A stretch of 64,000 bases of DNA from Chrysoperla carnea (GCF_905475395.1 NC_058337.1:134189960-134253959); one strand, 5' to 3'. Counted from the first letter of the stretch, positions 13,726-28,500 are shown. Translations and numbers: made by a program. The notes: generated from the letters alone by a model not told the origin.

Positions 13726-13849
13726 ATACCGGGTGTTTAAGAAACAAAAAACGTTACGTTTTTTTACAAATTTGAAGCCATTTTTTATAAAAAACAATAA
13801 ATTCTCTGTTCAAAATTTCGTGGCGCTTTATAAATAAAACACCCGGTAT
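13726..13849. mobile_element. short MITE with ATACCGGGTGTTT ends
   Basis: Perfect 13-base terminal inverted repeats ATACCGGGTGTTT / AAACACCCGGTAT around a 124-bp AT-rich core. Non-autonomous. Confidence 0.75.
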
Positions 13850-13888
13850 TATGACTGATTTTAAATAAAAATTTATTCGAAATAAATT

Positions 13889-13980
13889 TATACAGTGTGT
13901 ACCAGAATTTTTTGTTAATAAAACTTCAATTTCAATTATGTCTTTCTCCATTTTTAAAATATTCTGATACACACGGTATA
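13889..13980. mobile_element. short MITE, 92 bp
   Basis: Imperfect terminal inverted repeats TATACAGTGTGTACCAGAAT and ATTCTGATACACACGGTATA. It sits 39 bases from the previous MITE. Confidence 0.65.
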
Positions 13981-14049
13981 ATGAAATTTTCAAAAACTGC
14001 AATACATTGTACAGAGTGGCACAAATATCACGCACACATCTAAATTGAA

Positions 14050-16407
14050 ATAACTTTCTAATACGAAAAATTAAATAACTGGAAAGTTATTATAATTTCA
14101 AATGTTTGCGTTGCTTTTGTACCACGCTGTACTTTCAAATTACATTTATTATTATTTATTTTTTAATAAAAGACAGTAATTATATTTATAAAATTTAAGA
14201 AAACATCTTGAAGATGTTTTAAAAAAAACAATATTTTAATATAAAATAAATTTCGCACTCTTATTTTTTTAAATAATTTCGTTTTTGGCTAATAATTGTG
14301 TCACAATTTACAACAACATAAAACTGCCATAAACGGATAACGGGTAACTTTACTTTAAATGTAAGAATAAATTATTCACTATACTTTTTTAATCTCACAT
14401 CATCTTTTCAAATTCAAAGATCTTCCACGTATTTCTCTTCGTTTTTCTAGAAACACAATTACTGTGCCATAAGGTACGCCCAGGTTATGTTAGTAACCCT
14501 TCAGACTGGTCGCCCTTCGTACCACAATCATTACCCTTGTGATGGGAGAAAATCTCACGCTATTGCTCAAACGCCAAGAGCGAATTTTGTAGCTAATATG
14601 TTTTTAGGTTTAGAAAAATACATTAATTCATTTGAAAGAATAGTATATTAAATTTACTTATTAAATGATCTGAAAAGATAATGCCACTTAATATATCATA
14701 AAAATTATTAGTTTTCACATTATATTTATCTGTCATCTGTCATTGAAAACACAGTGCATTTACGTAGATGGACGAAGTATAACGAATCCATCCGAATTAA
14801 CATTTTTTTAAACCGACTTTACTGAAGTGAAGCTCTCACATCTGTTCATATTTTTATTTTTTTTTAAATTTTCAAGTGAGGAAAAAAACTGTTTAAAATA
14901 AGCGCGAAAGAATCTTTCTACGCAATCGTTCTGAAAGGTTAAAGTCTATAATATCAACCCATTTTCGAAGAATAAACGGTTCCAAATTTAATATTAGGTC
15001 TTTGGATTTGAAAACAAGCATCATCACTTTTCATACGTAATTTGTAAAGCTAAAGATTGACGTAATATGCAAAAGTACGTGGTATTTTTACTAATAGACT
15101 GGGTCTCTCTCCCTAACTCAATAATTCTTGAACCGTTAATTATGCAAATATTTTTTTCAAAAAGTGAACTTTAAGAAAATAAAAGTTTTTTAAAATTAAA
15201 GTACTGCTCTCTCGGAGATTTCGAATGTCTTCTGCGCTTGCGTCATTCATATAATTCCGTCTTCTTATTATAGACGAGGCTTTATAAAATAAATAAAAAA
15301 ACATAGAATTCAAAGGTAAAGGTTTATATTTGTAAAAAAAAACATGTTATAAAACAGCCTTTTACTTTTTTTTTATGTACCGCTAACTTTAGGTCCAACA
15401 ATTTGTTTTTCATAAATTTTCCGTAAATAGAATTTTAAACTTTTAAAAGAGAAGAAATAAGTAAATTTAACAAATCTTAATATTAAATATAAATCGGCAC
15501 TAGTCAAAATGTATTAGCAAAACGAAATGTTAGCAACTTTTTTAATTTAAGTAACAAAATTATAGTAAATTTAGAAAGAAATTTCAGGGTAAGGTCAGAA
15601 ATAAAAATTTAAAAAAACAAATATATCTTGCCATCTAGAGGATTTTTTTTTATCTTCCCAGGAAAAAGGCTAATTCAAATTCAAATTGTTATTTTTCAAA
15701 GTAAAGATGAATCCAAATTATTTGAGTTGGCTAGAATTGAGGGATTTGTTTCAATTTTTAAAAACCTTACGCTGAAATTAATCTCAATATATAATTAAAA
15801 CCTTTTTATATATTGTGATAAAAAACATAAATGTTTTTAAGTACAATTCGTATGGATTATAAACATTTTTAATTTATTTTCTTTTTTTTAATTTGATAAG
15901 GCTGTTAAAAGAGAAAAAATTTAGTTTGCACTTTGTTTGCACATAAAAAACAATATTCCCCCCGTTAAAGAAAAGATGTATATGATATTATTTACCAAAA
16001 ATAAATAAAACGTGTATTTGTTGTAGTCGATTTAGAATTAAGTGCCATCAATTTAGTGAAATTTTTTTAGATTTTAGTACGTTTCAATTCGTAAACATAT
16101 CAAAAAAATACACGATGATATGTATGCGATTCCATATAAATACCTATCTACTATTTAGATCAGTCATTAGAGTAATAACAAATATTAAAAAACTGCCAAC
16201 CATCTAAATACTTTAAGTATATTCATTTTGTTACACCCTGTATATTATATTCATGGTGCAGCAGAATTATTTGTATAAATTATTTATGTAAACAAATTTT
16301 TTTTAAATGTCAAACGTCTAAATACTCTTAGTATAAAGAGACTTTGTTGCTAAGAAAGATTCTATTCAGCGATATAAAAAAGAACTATATATGTTAGCGA
16401 ACTATAG
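14050..16407. other. intergenic, no gene seen
   Basis: AT-rich DNA with homopolymer runs and no frame with a recognisable domain. No RNA gene found by eye. Confidence 0.4.
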
Positions 16408-17229
16408 ATACAGTATGCCGCATTTAGGATGAAGACATCCTCATATTTTCGTTATTTATAGGAATATCGATTTTAATTTTGCACATTTGTACAGGGTAAT
16501 GGGTCACATTCCAAAATCTGAACTTTAAAACTCAGCTGCTACTACAAATTGACAAATAGGGCCGATTCTTATATTTTTCCTAGCGTCAGAGATGGTTAGA
16601 GATATCCAAACAAAATTATTTAAAAAAGTTGCTTGAAATAGTTTTTTTTATACTCATATATCCATTTTCAATACCAAATTCGCATTTCTAATTTTTTCAT
16701 TATATTGGTTCACACTCGATAATTATTACAAGTTTATCGAAATATTTGAATACATAACTCTATTAAATTATCAATTAGTGCAGTTTTTACATTCCATAAG
16801 CACACAAGTTATAAAATTAAAAAATAAACTTTTATAACTAGTGTGCTATAGATTGTAAAAACTGGACAAATTGATAATTTAATAATGTTATATATTCAAA
16901 TACTTTAATAAACTTGTAATAATTAAAAAGAAAATTAAAAATGCAAATTTTGTCATAAAAATCGGTATATGGGTATAAAAAAAATAATCTAAGCAACTTT
17001 TTCTATTGGTTTTTATTTCGATATTTTATAAATCTCTAACGCTAGGCAAAATATTAAGAATTAGTCCTATTTTTCAATTTGAAGTAGGCTGAGTTTAAAG
17101 TTTTAATTTCGGTTTTGTATCTTAAAAAATGTCACCCATGCCTGTATGACTGTGGAAAATTTCAAATCAATAATCCTATAAATAACGAAAATATAAGAGT
17201 GTCTTTATCTTAAATGCAACACACTGTAT
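16408..17229. mobile_element. 822-bp foldback element
   Basis: One long imperfect palindrome centred near 16820. The left end is ATACAGTATGCCGCATTTA; the right end reads TAAATGCAACACACTGTAT. Paired inner blocks include ATTTTCGTTATTTATAGGA with TCCTATAAATAACGAAAAT, and CTAGCGTCAGAGATG with the diverged CTCTAACGCTAGG. No transposase. Confidence 0.8.
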
Positions 17230-17523
17230 GATAACAATAAAAAATCATCTGAGTCTAACAATTATAGTTTAGATTTTTTTTTACTCGTGACGCAGACATC
17301 TTACCGTTAAAATTCCAATACCATTTTAAATTATCAAATAGTATATGCAGTTGATAATATTCGTACTATGTTACCAAACCTCCGCACGATCGTATAATTA
17401 TGGACGTATGGAGTATAAACAAATTTCTAATGATTGATCTTGTTTGTTTATAATTTTTGATGTTAATAAAAGAACACAATATTAAATTACCAAAACTGGG
17501 CCAAAGTATATTCTATTCGTGTT

Positions 17524-17602
17524 AATATAAAATAGTTACCAATATATTATATTATTATTATTTTTTAAATACAAAAATATTATTATTATTATTATTATTA
17601 AT
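17524..17602. repeat. AT-rich microsatellite (ATT)n
   Basis: An uninterrupted ATT run of eight to nine units ends near 17602, preceded by a looser TTATTA tract. Confidence 0.8.
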
Positions 17603-18231
17603 ATAAACATACGATATTAATATGCTGTGAAATAAAATTTTTTTATATTGTCATATTATATTATATATATATGTACCTATCAAAATAAAAAAACAAATTT
17701 TTAAATACTCAATTCATTAGTTTTTCATTTATCCGCTTAGGTCTACGACTATGCTGTGTATCTTTTTTTCCTCATTCCAAATATTACTCTGGCTTCCTTT
17801 CGACATATTGTAATTAAGTACAAATTAAAAAAAAAAAACATCTCGATATATTTAGTAGTTTCTGTTAGATGATCTCTCAAATACGAAGCATCTTGTGATA
17901 TTATAAAAAAAGGTAAATGCACCCTATTCTCAAAGAGCGTCTAAATAAGAATTGCGTCTTTTAACTTTTAATTTTTGAAATTATACTTATTTTGGCGCGT
18001 TATGAAAAAATTATGATAGTGAATTTTTATGATGAGCGCACACAGGGTTACGCGAAAATTACATGTTGAAGCTAGCTACAATTTTTTAACACCATGAACT
18101 TAGTCAATAAACAATGTGTCACAATAGACTAGGATAGATAGATGACAGATGATAAGTTGTCAATGAACACAAATTTACACAATAGATAAGCTTTTACCCA
18201 AGAACATGTATATTTAGGAAAACTAATATGC
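17603..18231. other. intergenic, no feature seen
   Basis: Nothing recognised beyond AT-rich sequence. Confidence 0.4.
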
Positions 18232-18335
18232 CGAGCTATAAGCGTCCGTGGCTGTATTTAAGGCGCCTATGTGGGCAAAAGACAGCCTGATGCGCAGTAC
18301 TTAGTATGCAACGACCACATATTTAAAATACTATA
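18232..18335. mobile_element. partial MITE family C
   Basis: Shares CCGAGCTATAAGCG, AAGGCGCCTATGTG and the GCAACGACC-type block with the fuller copies at 25060-25336 and 54990-55262. The other end is missing. Confidence 0.55.
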
Positions 18336-18339
18336 TTGA

Positions 18340-18620
18340 CAGCAGAGTGAAAAGTATGGGCGAAAACATAGTGGATTTTTTGACAGGACAATATCGATTT
18401 AACTATCATCTTTATAATTTGAGCATCTCAAATTATCTCACTAGTAGTATAAACGACGAAATTCAGAGCTGTCTCTGGCCTCGACAGAATTCTGTAGCTT
18501 CATTTGTTTATAATAGCACCTTTCACCTGGAAATGCTCTTACCCCCATGGGACGAGTTGTTCTCAATGAGGCCTCAAACGACGTTTAGGAGTCAGGGATC
18601 CGTACGCCAATGCGAAATCT
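18340..18620 (+). mobile_element. LINE fragment, C-terminal region
   Basis: Plus-strand translation near 18370-18450 reads VDFLTGQYRFNYHLYNLSI, a decayed copy of the [16 protein letters not shown] segment seen in six other fragments here. It corresponds to the region after RNase H in R1/Jockey/I-type LINEs. Frames are disrupted downstream. Confidence 0.6.
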
Positions 18621-18907
18621 CTTTTGTTGTTATTATATTATTATTTTTGTAGTTTAAAACGTACTCTCACTCGAGGAAAAATGTCAAATATAGGTACCGT
18701 CAGTAAAATGGCGTCTACAAACACCACTGATTGAAGTTTATGCAGAGTGTTTTGAATGCAGCTAACAATAGATATATTTCATTACTAAAAATTAAAGTTG
18801 TTTAAGCCCTAAGCCCTACTTTACGAATAGATTTTAAAAGAATTGTTTAAATAAAATAAGCTGTCACTTACACAATCGTTGCGCCTGAAACTCTCGAACG
18901 TTTAAAT

Positions 18908-19212
18908 CATGAAGCATATAGGCAGGAGAACGATCGCTATAGAAAATATTGTCCCCGAAATATGGATAAAATAAGTGAGGCGCTGCGATCAATACGTAGT
19001 ATCAATAAAAGCGGGCTGTTGTGCGCTAATTTCAAATGATATATCAATTTGTACATTATGATAACAACAACAGCTAACTTCGCAGATACTACTTCTTGAT
19101 GACAGTGCGGCTGGTGGCTTAAAAATGAACTCTAATTTCTACAAATTTTTAGGGACAGGTACGCTAATGCTTTAGTACATAGCGATCTTTCTCCTGTTCT
19201 ATAACCTTCATG
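18908..19212. mobile_element. hAT-like MITE family B, copy 1
   Basis: Ends CATGAAG...CTTCATG, flanked by an exact 8-bp target duplication GTTTAAAT (18900-18907 and 19213-19220). The interior (AGAACGATCGCTATAGAAAA, GGCTGTTGTGCGCTAATTTC, GGCTGGTGGC) matches copies at 44836-45300 and 45742-46067. The 8-bp duplications point to the hAT superfamily. Confidence 0.85.
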
Positions 19213-19582
19213 GTTTAAATCTAGAATTAATAATTTCAGCGCATGTAAATAAAAATATTTTGAAAGTCTATGGTGGCAATATCCAACCGAATAGCAAAAA
19301 AAAAAGTAATTGTTCGGGAGACTTTTTTTTTTAAATATATAATTATAAATTTTTTAAATTTCATAATTTTAACAATGTATGTACTTATATTTTAGTTAAA
19401 AATTTCTACAGCAAAAAAAAATCAATAGATAGGGAAATTTAATATATATTAAATTAGTTTTCAAACATGTCATAACCTGAAATGTATATTAATAAATTTA
19501 TGGAAAAGTGATGAAAATTCCTTTATTTTTTTGTAAAATATTTTTAATGTATATATGTGTAAATTAGTAGCATTTAAAGAAA
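19213..19582. promoter_or_regulatory. upstream region of NAA35
   Basis: AT-rich DNA before the inferred NAA35 start codon. No clear TATA box or initiator can be singled out. Confidence 0.3.
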
Positions 19583-22500
19583 ATGAATCAAAACCAAATT
19601 GATAAGTAAGTCGCCAAGTATATTTTTATACATGAAAATTCTTTTGAAAAATATTTTCAGAATATAACCTCCCAGTATTTTTATGAAGTCCTTATTTAAA
19701 TTTTTATTTTACCATTTATTTTCGAGCAAATTATTAGTAATTCATAGTTTTTTTTAAAAAAAATTGAAAACTTGAAAAAAAATTTGTTATGCAATTTTGG
19801 ACTGAACAAAACTCCACATGTTTTTTTTTTTGCAATTTTTAATTCAGAGATGGAGAAGAAACGAACACAACGAGCTCAGATGATCAAATTCAAAATGAAG
19901 AAATTACAAACGAAACAAGTCCTTTGCCACCAAGTTTATTCCCATCACCCCCCGATATAACATTCAATTGGGTTGATATTGGAGACGAATTTAACGAATG
20001 TTGTAAGGATTTAGCTTTAGGTGAATTATTACATGATGACTCGTTTGGATTATTTGAAGCAATGTCAGCGATTGAAATGATGGATCCAAAAATGGATGCT
20101 GGTCTGTTATGTAATCGGGGTGATCGTAAAGTCTTAAATTTTGACCAATCTGTTGAGGTTTGTGTTTTTATTTTTGGTAAAACTTTAATATAGCGACATG
20201 CCATTTTTTAAAATTCTGATTAGTGCGCTGTAGTAGGGGAGCCCAAGAGGGGATTTTTGTAGTAACTCGAGTGCGTCAGATTAAGTTATGGGGGGTTCCT
20301 TGACCCTTCCTCAGTACCTCCACCAAATATTAGCCTTAAATATGGGATGTCTCGCGTAGGGCAGACGGTCAGATTAGTCAAAACAAACTTGCGATACTTG
20401 AATTAACTCGAGAGCGTCAGATTAATATATGGTGGGTTAATTACATGCTAAACAAACTTTAACAAACTTTGAAAGCCTCCCATTTCTTTGCGACTCGCTT
20501 AAATCGTCAGATTATTGGAATGTACATTTTTTAGCATGTAACTAACCCACCATATCTTAATCTGACGCACTCGGGTTAATTCAAATATCGCAATTTTGTT
20601 TTTACTAATCTGATCCTCTGACCTATGCGCTTCCCCCCTTATTTAGGGCTGCTATTTGGTGGAGGTACTAAGGAAGGTCCAAAGAACCCCCCATATCTTA
20701 ATCTGACGCGCTCGAGTTACTACAAAAATCCCCTCTTGGGCTTCCCTAATACTGTTGCTGATTTGACCAAACAACGTCCCGTCTTGATACTGCTATATTA
20801 CCTTAAGAGAAGTTTATTTTATTAAATTTTGTTTCAATTTTTGTTTTTTTGAAGGCTGGAGTATTAAAATTAAATAAATTTAAAGATGCTGAACTAATTG
20901 GAATTATTGATGCAACATTTTCATGTTTCGTTTCGTGGTTAGAAGGACATTCATTAGCACAAACTGTTTTTACAAATTTATATATGCATAAACCATTCGA
21001 AATTAAAAATCGTAATCTAAAAATTTTTTGTATTACTATGCATAGAATTTTGGAGCTTGTTGGTAATTTTATTCAAAGGTTGGTATCATTACACATCGGA
21101 CAGTTATTTCAGTATGGTTGAAAATTTTTTAAAGCCTAGTTGCCAGGAATTTCTCTCTTAGAAGACATAGAAAATTTTCAATTTCGTTGCGAGTTTCAGA
21201 TTTATGAATATTAAGATATTTAATAATAATAATTCATAAAAGAAGTCTCTAGCACATGGACCAAGAGAAAAGAAATAGTAGGATTCGACCGAGGCTAGAA
21301 GCCACGCAGAAAGCTCATAGCTTCTAAGCCTGGATTTTTCCCAAGATTTATGGAATAAAGATTTCGAACTCAAACAATCTAAACCAGATGCCCTGCAGGT
21401 TTCTCGAGATGCAAATAACATGTATGGAGGTTTCATCGTCCTCCATGCAGGCCCTAAAACTGGGATCATCAAACATTCCCATGTTATAAATTTGGTCGTT
21501 CAATCGACAATATCCTGTCAAGAGTTCCACCACTCTCAATTGTGTTCTGGTGAATTGCAGCCGAGCACAATCGAATTTCTTACACAGTTTGGTGTATTGC
21601 ATACCTTGCGCAAAGACTCAGTAATCAATATTGGCTTCTCGTAGCCATTCCTTGATTCGATAATTTACGGAGTATATTGCTATGGGAATGACGGACTCAG
21701 GTGAAAGGGGTGTTTGAGACGACCTCTCTCGTGCCAACGAATTCGCTGCTTCATTCTCTTTAACGTTGAAGTGCTCCGATACCCAAATCAGTCTGAGATC
21801 ATTAAGGGCGATATTTAAATTAGAAAATCGAATGCGTTTGACATTTTGAAAACTGCAATGCCTAAGATGTCAGAAAATGGGTATTTCATTTTTCCAATCG
21901 TTGAATAAATTTTTTTTTTTTACATTTTTTTATTCGTTTGTCTCCTTATTTTAAAATTGTGGCAAATAAAAACTTTCTAGGTCCCCCTGAAAGTGAAATC
22001 CCCCGGCTATGAAAATTTGTGCAGCTAAAATATGTTGCTAAACACGACTTTGGACATAATCTATTGAATTTTTGACCATTCTGATTTGACAAAATTATAA
22101 ATCTTCTGAAAATTGAATTTAATTTTTTTGTTTTACTTTTCAAGTGCTGGTGTTTTCGAAGAAGAAGATTTTCAAACACCAATGTGTAGATATTGTATAC
22201 CAAATATATCCGAACAACGAGTAATTGGTATGTTAAAAGAGGCGGAGGATGAACTTTATAGGCGTACCAAATTAAAATTTCAAACAACTGTTAAATCTCA
22301 ATATTATGCAAATGTAAGATTTTTTGAGAAAACACTTTTGTAATATAAAAGTCTGGGACCAGGTGCAGTATTTGATAATCTTTTCAGAGCGACTGGAAAT
22401 TTGAGACTGTCAAGATCGTGCCCAAGCCATTTTTTCTCTATGAAAATTTCTCTTTTCTTTTCATGAGATACAAAATTAATTTAAAAAACGACACAGGCGG

Positions 22501-25500
22501 GTTTTTCTTTGTAGCTCTCTTCAAATTGAACCGATTTTCTTGAACATAGCTAAAAATATTCTCCATTAAATTACCTTTTAAACAAAACAAAAAAAAATCA
22601 AAATCGATTCATCGGCTTAGGAGCTACGATGCCACAAACAGACACACATAGCGGCTAAACTTAAATCTATAACATACCACTTTTTTGCGTTGGGGATAAA
22701 AAATCATTTTCAGCAATTAAAAAAAACGAGAATTTTTGAACGTATCTTTACTTTCCAAAGCTAAGATATCACTTTTAGATGTGTGTGCGTGTGCGTTCAT
22801 AGGCATTTTTTCGTCCATAATTTCTAGCAAATGAAAGTAATAATATTCTCTAAAGTTGTTGAAAAGACTAACAAATGCTAGGCATAGAAGAATTTTCTAG
22901 GCTACTTATAAAAACTAGGCACAACTTTGACAAAAGCGTATCAAATTTTCAGACGTTCTGAAAAGACTCTCAAAAACTGGATGCCTGACTTTTCGACAAT
23001 TCTAATTAAATTTTGAATGTTTCGTATAGCCTGATCCTGCGTTAGCAGTATACGCACGGCTAAAAGCAGTTCGATTATTTTTTACATTATTAACTGTTTT
23101 GGGACAAATGCGGAAGCAAAAGAGTGAAGAAAGTGTCCCGGAATGTATAAAAACTGTTGGTTATATAAATGAATTAATAACAGTTATACAAAATTCTATT
23201 GAATTTGGTAAGTTTGTAATTTATTTTTTAATTTTGTATGAAAAAAGAAACCTAGTATCGTTTTTAATAAAACTATAAATTTATTCAATTTATCTTTTTA
23301 GGTAGTAAACATACATCACTGGGTTTTGAACCTTTAGTAAATCAACGACTGTTACCACCAACGTTTCCAAGATACACTAAAATCAAACCAAGTGATCAAG
23401 CCTATAAATATTTAGAAGAATTTTTAGAACGTGTACGTTATATAGTCAAAGTACAAAATCAAACCGCCTTCCATTCTGCAGTGGTAAGATCTAGAATTAA
23501 AAATGTATTCATTTTTTAAACTTAGTGATCTCTAAGAGTACCGTTTTCGGACACAAGCACACATCTCGGTCATTTCCTCACAATCATTATCAACTCAGGT
23601 CCGGTTTTACTATGCATAACTTCCTGATCTGAGTCTGTACTAGAGCTAAATAGCGATCAAATAATAATAATATATAAGAGGCATACCGCAAGTGGGTTCT
23701 TAGCACCTGTACCAAGGGATCCACTGTGCCCTCCTTTAGAACAACCTGTCATTCGAAGGCGAGACATCTCTAGGTAAGACATGCAAAAACCACATAACTT
23801 CTCTATCGGGATTTCTCACAAGATTGATAGATCTTAGGTTTCGGACCAAAACAGACCCTACAAGTGAGATCTTCAAAGATCCCCATGTTATGAAGGTGGT
23901 AGTTCAATCGACAGTGTCTTGTTAAGAGTCCCACCACTCTTCTCAACTGTGTCCTGGTTAGTTTCAGGCGAGCACAGTTGAATGACTTAGCTGTGGTTAT
24001 ATACCCGTTTAAATTGTCATATGCCCTGCACAAATTCCTAGTAATGATGTTGTAGCCATTGCTTGATTCGGTAAATTACGTAGCATTTTGTTCCGGGAAT
24101 GACAGGCTAAGGTAAAAGAGGCGTTTGAGACGACTCTCGTGCCAACAAGTCCGCTGCTTCATCCACTTTAAAACCAGAACGGCTCGGTACCCACATCAGA
24201 CTGACGTTATTCAGTACCATCAGTGATAAAAATGTATTTTAAAAATTTTCGTTTTTTTAGGATTTTTTTATTGAATTTAGTCGTACACGACCATGCGTAC
24301 TATCACGATCAATTTTACAAACATTATATTTTGGTAATAGTTCGGTTGCACATTGTGGCAGTCCGAATACAATTGTTTTAACTAATATTTTATTTGTTGA
24401 TGTTTTACGAGATGCGTGTAAAAATTTTATTGCGCCACCATCACTTACCACTAAACAGACCACATTTTCTAATGTTCATGTAAGTAAAAAAAAAAAGTTA
24501 AAAAAGCTTAAACTAATTTAATTAAATTGAATCTAATTTTTTAATTTATATGAAATTTGTTTTAGGTGGAAAGAGCATTTTTACAAGGACGTGAATGTGT
24601 AAATAGTTTCTTTTTACATTGTATTAGACCATTTACGAATATGATAAAATTATATGGACATAATCATGCCAGACAACGTGACAAACTAGCTCATTTACTT
24701 GAAGATTTAGCTGCTTTACAAGATGAGGTAAGTTCATCTACTTTTATTTTACTTACTTTCGTGGTGGTTTCGAAACACACTATTTAATAACGTGTGTAGC
24801 CACCTTAAGGTTGCTATGAAGAAAATTCTATCTAATGACAGGCTTTCCAAAAATTGGCAGCAATTATTCACAAAATAGGGAAATTCTAGCCAAAATTTTA
24901 AGTCATTTTTGTTTTTGGTTTTCGTGAAGAACGATGTTAAAGTTAACAGTTTAAAACGGGTTATTACAATGTATTTCAGGGAAACGAAGGTAAACACACT
25001 AATTTAAGATTCAAAACTCAAGATCCAGAAATGACAGCTTCACTAACAACTAACACAGCATTTATCAAAGGCAAGAACACATATATTAAGGGCGTAAAAC
25101 TGGAGCGGAGAGGGTAGCAGGAAAAAATGCGCGCTATCTGTGTGAGTCGGTCATTGCGTACTTTATTCTGTGCATCAGGTTGTCTTTTGTTTTCAATCAA
25201 TTGAATAATTTCAATTGTTTCCAAAGTACGCAACGACCAATGACTAGACCTCGCCCAGATAGGCGTTTTAAATTCAGCGACGGGCGCTTATAGTTCGGCA
25301 TAATAGGTTTCATGTTCTTAATATATATGTTTTTGATTAAAGGTTTATAAAAAACTGCATCCATTTACAGAACGTATGTTGAAGATATGTCATTGTATTG
25401 TCAACAAATAATTTTGTTTAAAATAATTGAACTTTTTACGAAATTAAAATTTTCAAATACTTTTTTTGAGTTTTGTTATTATAAACTAATCGTAAAATGT

Positions 25501-28500
25501 CACAACATAAACATTTCAATGTTGTCAGACTTTATACGTCAAAATGCAACCTTTTTAAAATTCGTAAAAGTTTCGTCAGTAGAAATACTAGAAGAAAAGT
25601 TAGTAGAAATACTAGGCCAGGTCACCTAGATCTATACCAAATTGATATTGATTAACTTAAAAAAAGACCATATAAACACTTGATTTCTTATTATGTTTTT
25701 CAGGCTGAACGTGTCGATGCATTTTTACATAATCAATATTTAACGTTAAAGATTGGCCGACCACATTTAGCATGTTTCGTAACATGGGTCTTGTATCATA
25801 CGTTACAAGTGATGATCATGTATTTGTTGGCTGGTTTTGAATTAGAATTGTATAGTACTCATGAATACTATTATATTTATTGGTATATGTATGAATTCTT
25901 ATACGGTTGGCTAATATCAGCATTGAATCGTGCTGAGAACTTTATGTCATACAGTAGTTCTGATAATGATACGAGTAAAACACGTGCTAATAAAAAGGTT
26001 AAAACAAAAAAGAAAAAGAATGCTAATACGAAACCATATGAACGTGAAGTATTGTATTATCAGGCTTTACAGAATATGTGTGGTGGATATTATAAGGTAA
26101 GCAATTTATTGTTGGATTTTAAAATTATTATCACAGTGCAGTGGCGTAGCTCGTATTGGAGGAACCCTGTCTCAAAATTAGTTGGGGGCCCAAATAAAGG
26201 GTAAAGATTTCTCACAAAAGAAACAAAATGCTCGTATTAAATTAAAACAAATATTTATTGATTATAATTAACCACTTCCTCCTAAAAATTAAGCTCTAGT
26301 CAAACAATTCAAATTAAATATACACTTTTCTTGCCTTTTTTTCGGCAAATTGATTTATTAAATCATCTATTGCTTACACACGTTAGGGGCCTCTGTAGCC
26401 TGGGGACCCCGTATCATTGACACGATGGTATCATTGCTACGCCCCTGTCAGTGGAGTATTTATACCAAATTTTCGGACAAAATATAATGTATTGATGTTT
26501 ATGCTCAGAATTTATTAAAAAGATTATTTAGATGCAAAAGCACCTTTTATTTGGCAATAGTAAAAAAATAAGTTACAAATTTTCACTGGAAAACTGCTTA
26601 AGCTATCTTAATCTCTATCCTTATCTTAGTCTTAAAAGAAAAGGCGCAAGTTCAAAATATTTTACCGGACAAAAAAGGGAACATAAACAAAAAGCTTTGA
26701 GTTTGATAAATTTATTAGAAAAAACATTACTTTTTTTAACAGCAAATATGAATCACAAATCTCTGAAAATGCGCATGCAGGGTTTTTTTGCGGCGAGAAA
26801 TCGATCTAGTTTTATTTTTAGAATTTGTTTTATTCGTGTTTTCAGGAAAAACTGAACCAAACTGAAAATGTGACATCTATTGACGAGTACTATTATTATT
26901 TTTAATTGGGAGGCGCTAACTGCCTTACCGACACTGTTGTTAGGTAACACACTTATAACACGAAGGGGTTTTATTGGAGAAAAATTGATTTAGCTAAGTT
27001 TCATTTTAAGAAAACGTCGTTTTCTCTCGGAAACGGTCTAGCGAGGTTTCATTTAAAATAAATATCGAGCAAAGTTCGATCATCCAGGTAGTCAGGTCAT
27101 CCAAATTTTGTCATGGTATCAAGTCTAGTTTAACATTTTTATGGGTAATATATCCAATTCGTCATCGGAATTATCCCCTATTTATGTATTTTATAAAGGA
27201 CAAATTATATAACAAATAAAATTTGTTACTTTACAGGGTTTATTTGGATTACGCTATGATGGTTTTATGAAATTACCGTGCAATGAATTTAGTCGTGAAT
27301 CAATACGATTTGAACATCGTTTTGCACCATTTCGTGCATTAGTAACACCACCACCGGTTTCGTATAAGGAATTTTTAGATTCAACGCATGTATTATGTGC
27401 AAATGCAAATGGTGAGGCACAGAATAAAAATATTTATAGGTTTGCAGCCGAGCATTTTTTACAAGCACGAATCGCATTAGAAAATATTGGATCTCTTGAT
27501 AAAGAGGTAAGCTACGCAAAATAAATCAATCAAATTAAACATTGAACGCTGTAAATTTCGATTTTTGCCCCAATTTCCTAGATCAGTTTTTTGTATTTTT
27601 AAAATACGTATTTTCGACTACCAAGTAGTCATCATCAGTAAGAATTAGCAAAGAGTAATATTCACTAGCTAATTCTTACTGATGATGACTACTTGGTAGT
27701 CGAAAATACGTATTTTAAAAATACAAAAAACTGATCTAGGAAATTGGGGCAAAAATCGAAATTTATTTCGACATATCCTAGAGTTCTCATTTATTATCTT
27801 CGATAATATTGATATTGAACGCTGTATCAAATCAGGTATTTTTGTTTGTATTCCGACCTCAATAGTCGGCCAGGTCATTCTTAAAAATTAAAAAAAAACT
27901 CAAAACTTTTGACATTATTTCAGCCGTTGTTGATTTTATCTCGGAATAGGCTGGTTTTTTTTATCAACGATTGTGGATTCACTTTTAGAGTTAAATTTGC
28001 AACAATTTGAAGTCAGAACTGTTTTTCTAGGACTGATATTTTCGGAGTTACAGGTTTTCAAAATTTACCGTGTAAATTGAAAATCCACAGATGGCATTCC
28101 AGGCGACGGTGCCGTCTAAATATTCTTTAAAACTCTCCTGGCAACTCAAAAGACGACGTCTTGGACCAACTAGGTCCACCAAAAGGAGCAAAGTTTGGTT
28201 TAGATCATTTTCAGTACCATTCAAGTTTCTGAAGATCTAGTATTTTCTTGGAAACTTTCTCAGTTGCCTCTTTTATGGTCTCAGACTCTTCACTCAACCA
28301 AGAGAACCAATTTAAAAAAAGGAAGAATTTTTCCAAAAAAATACTAGGTTTTCAGAAACTTGAATGGTATTTAAAAATGATCCAAACAAAACTTTGCCTT
28401 CTTTGATGAATCTGGTTGGCCTAAAACGTCGTCTTTTGAGATGTCGAGAGGGAATATCCAGACGAGCACTGACAATTCTTCGTTTACTTCTTCGTCTGGC

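Noticed and set aside
26532-26855. 107-codon plus-strand frame in NAA35 intron 9
   Set aside because: No domain and no codon pattern; it lies between two well-phased exons.
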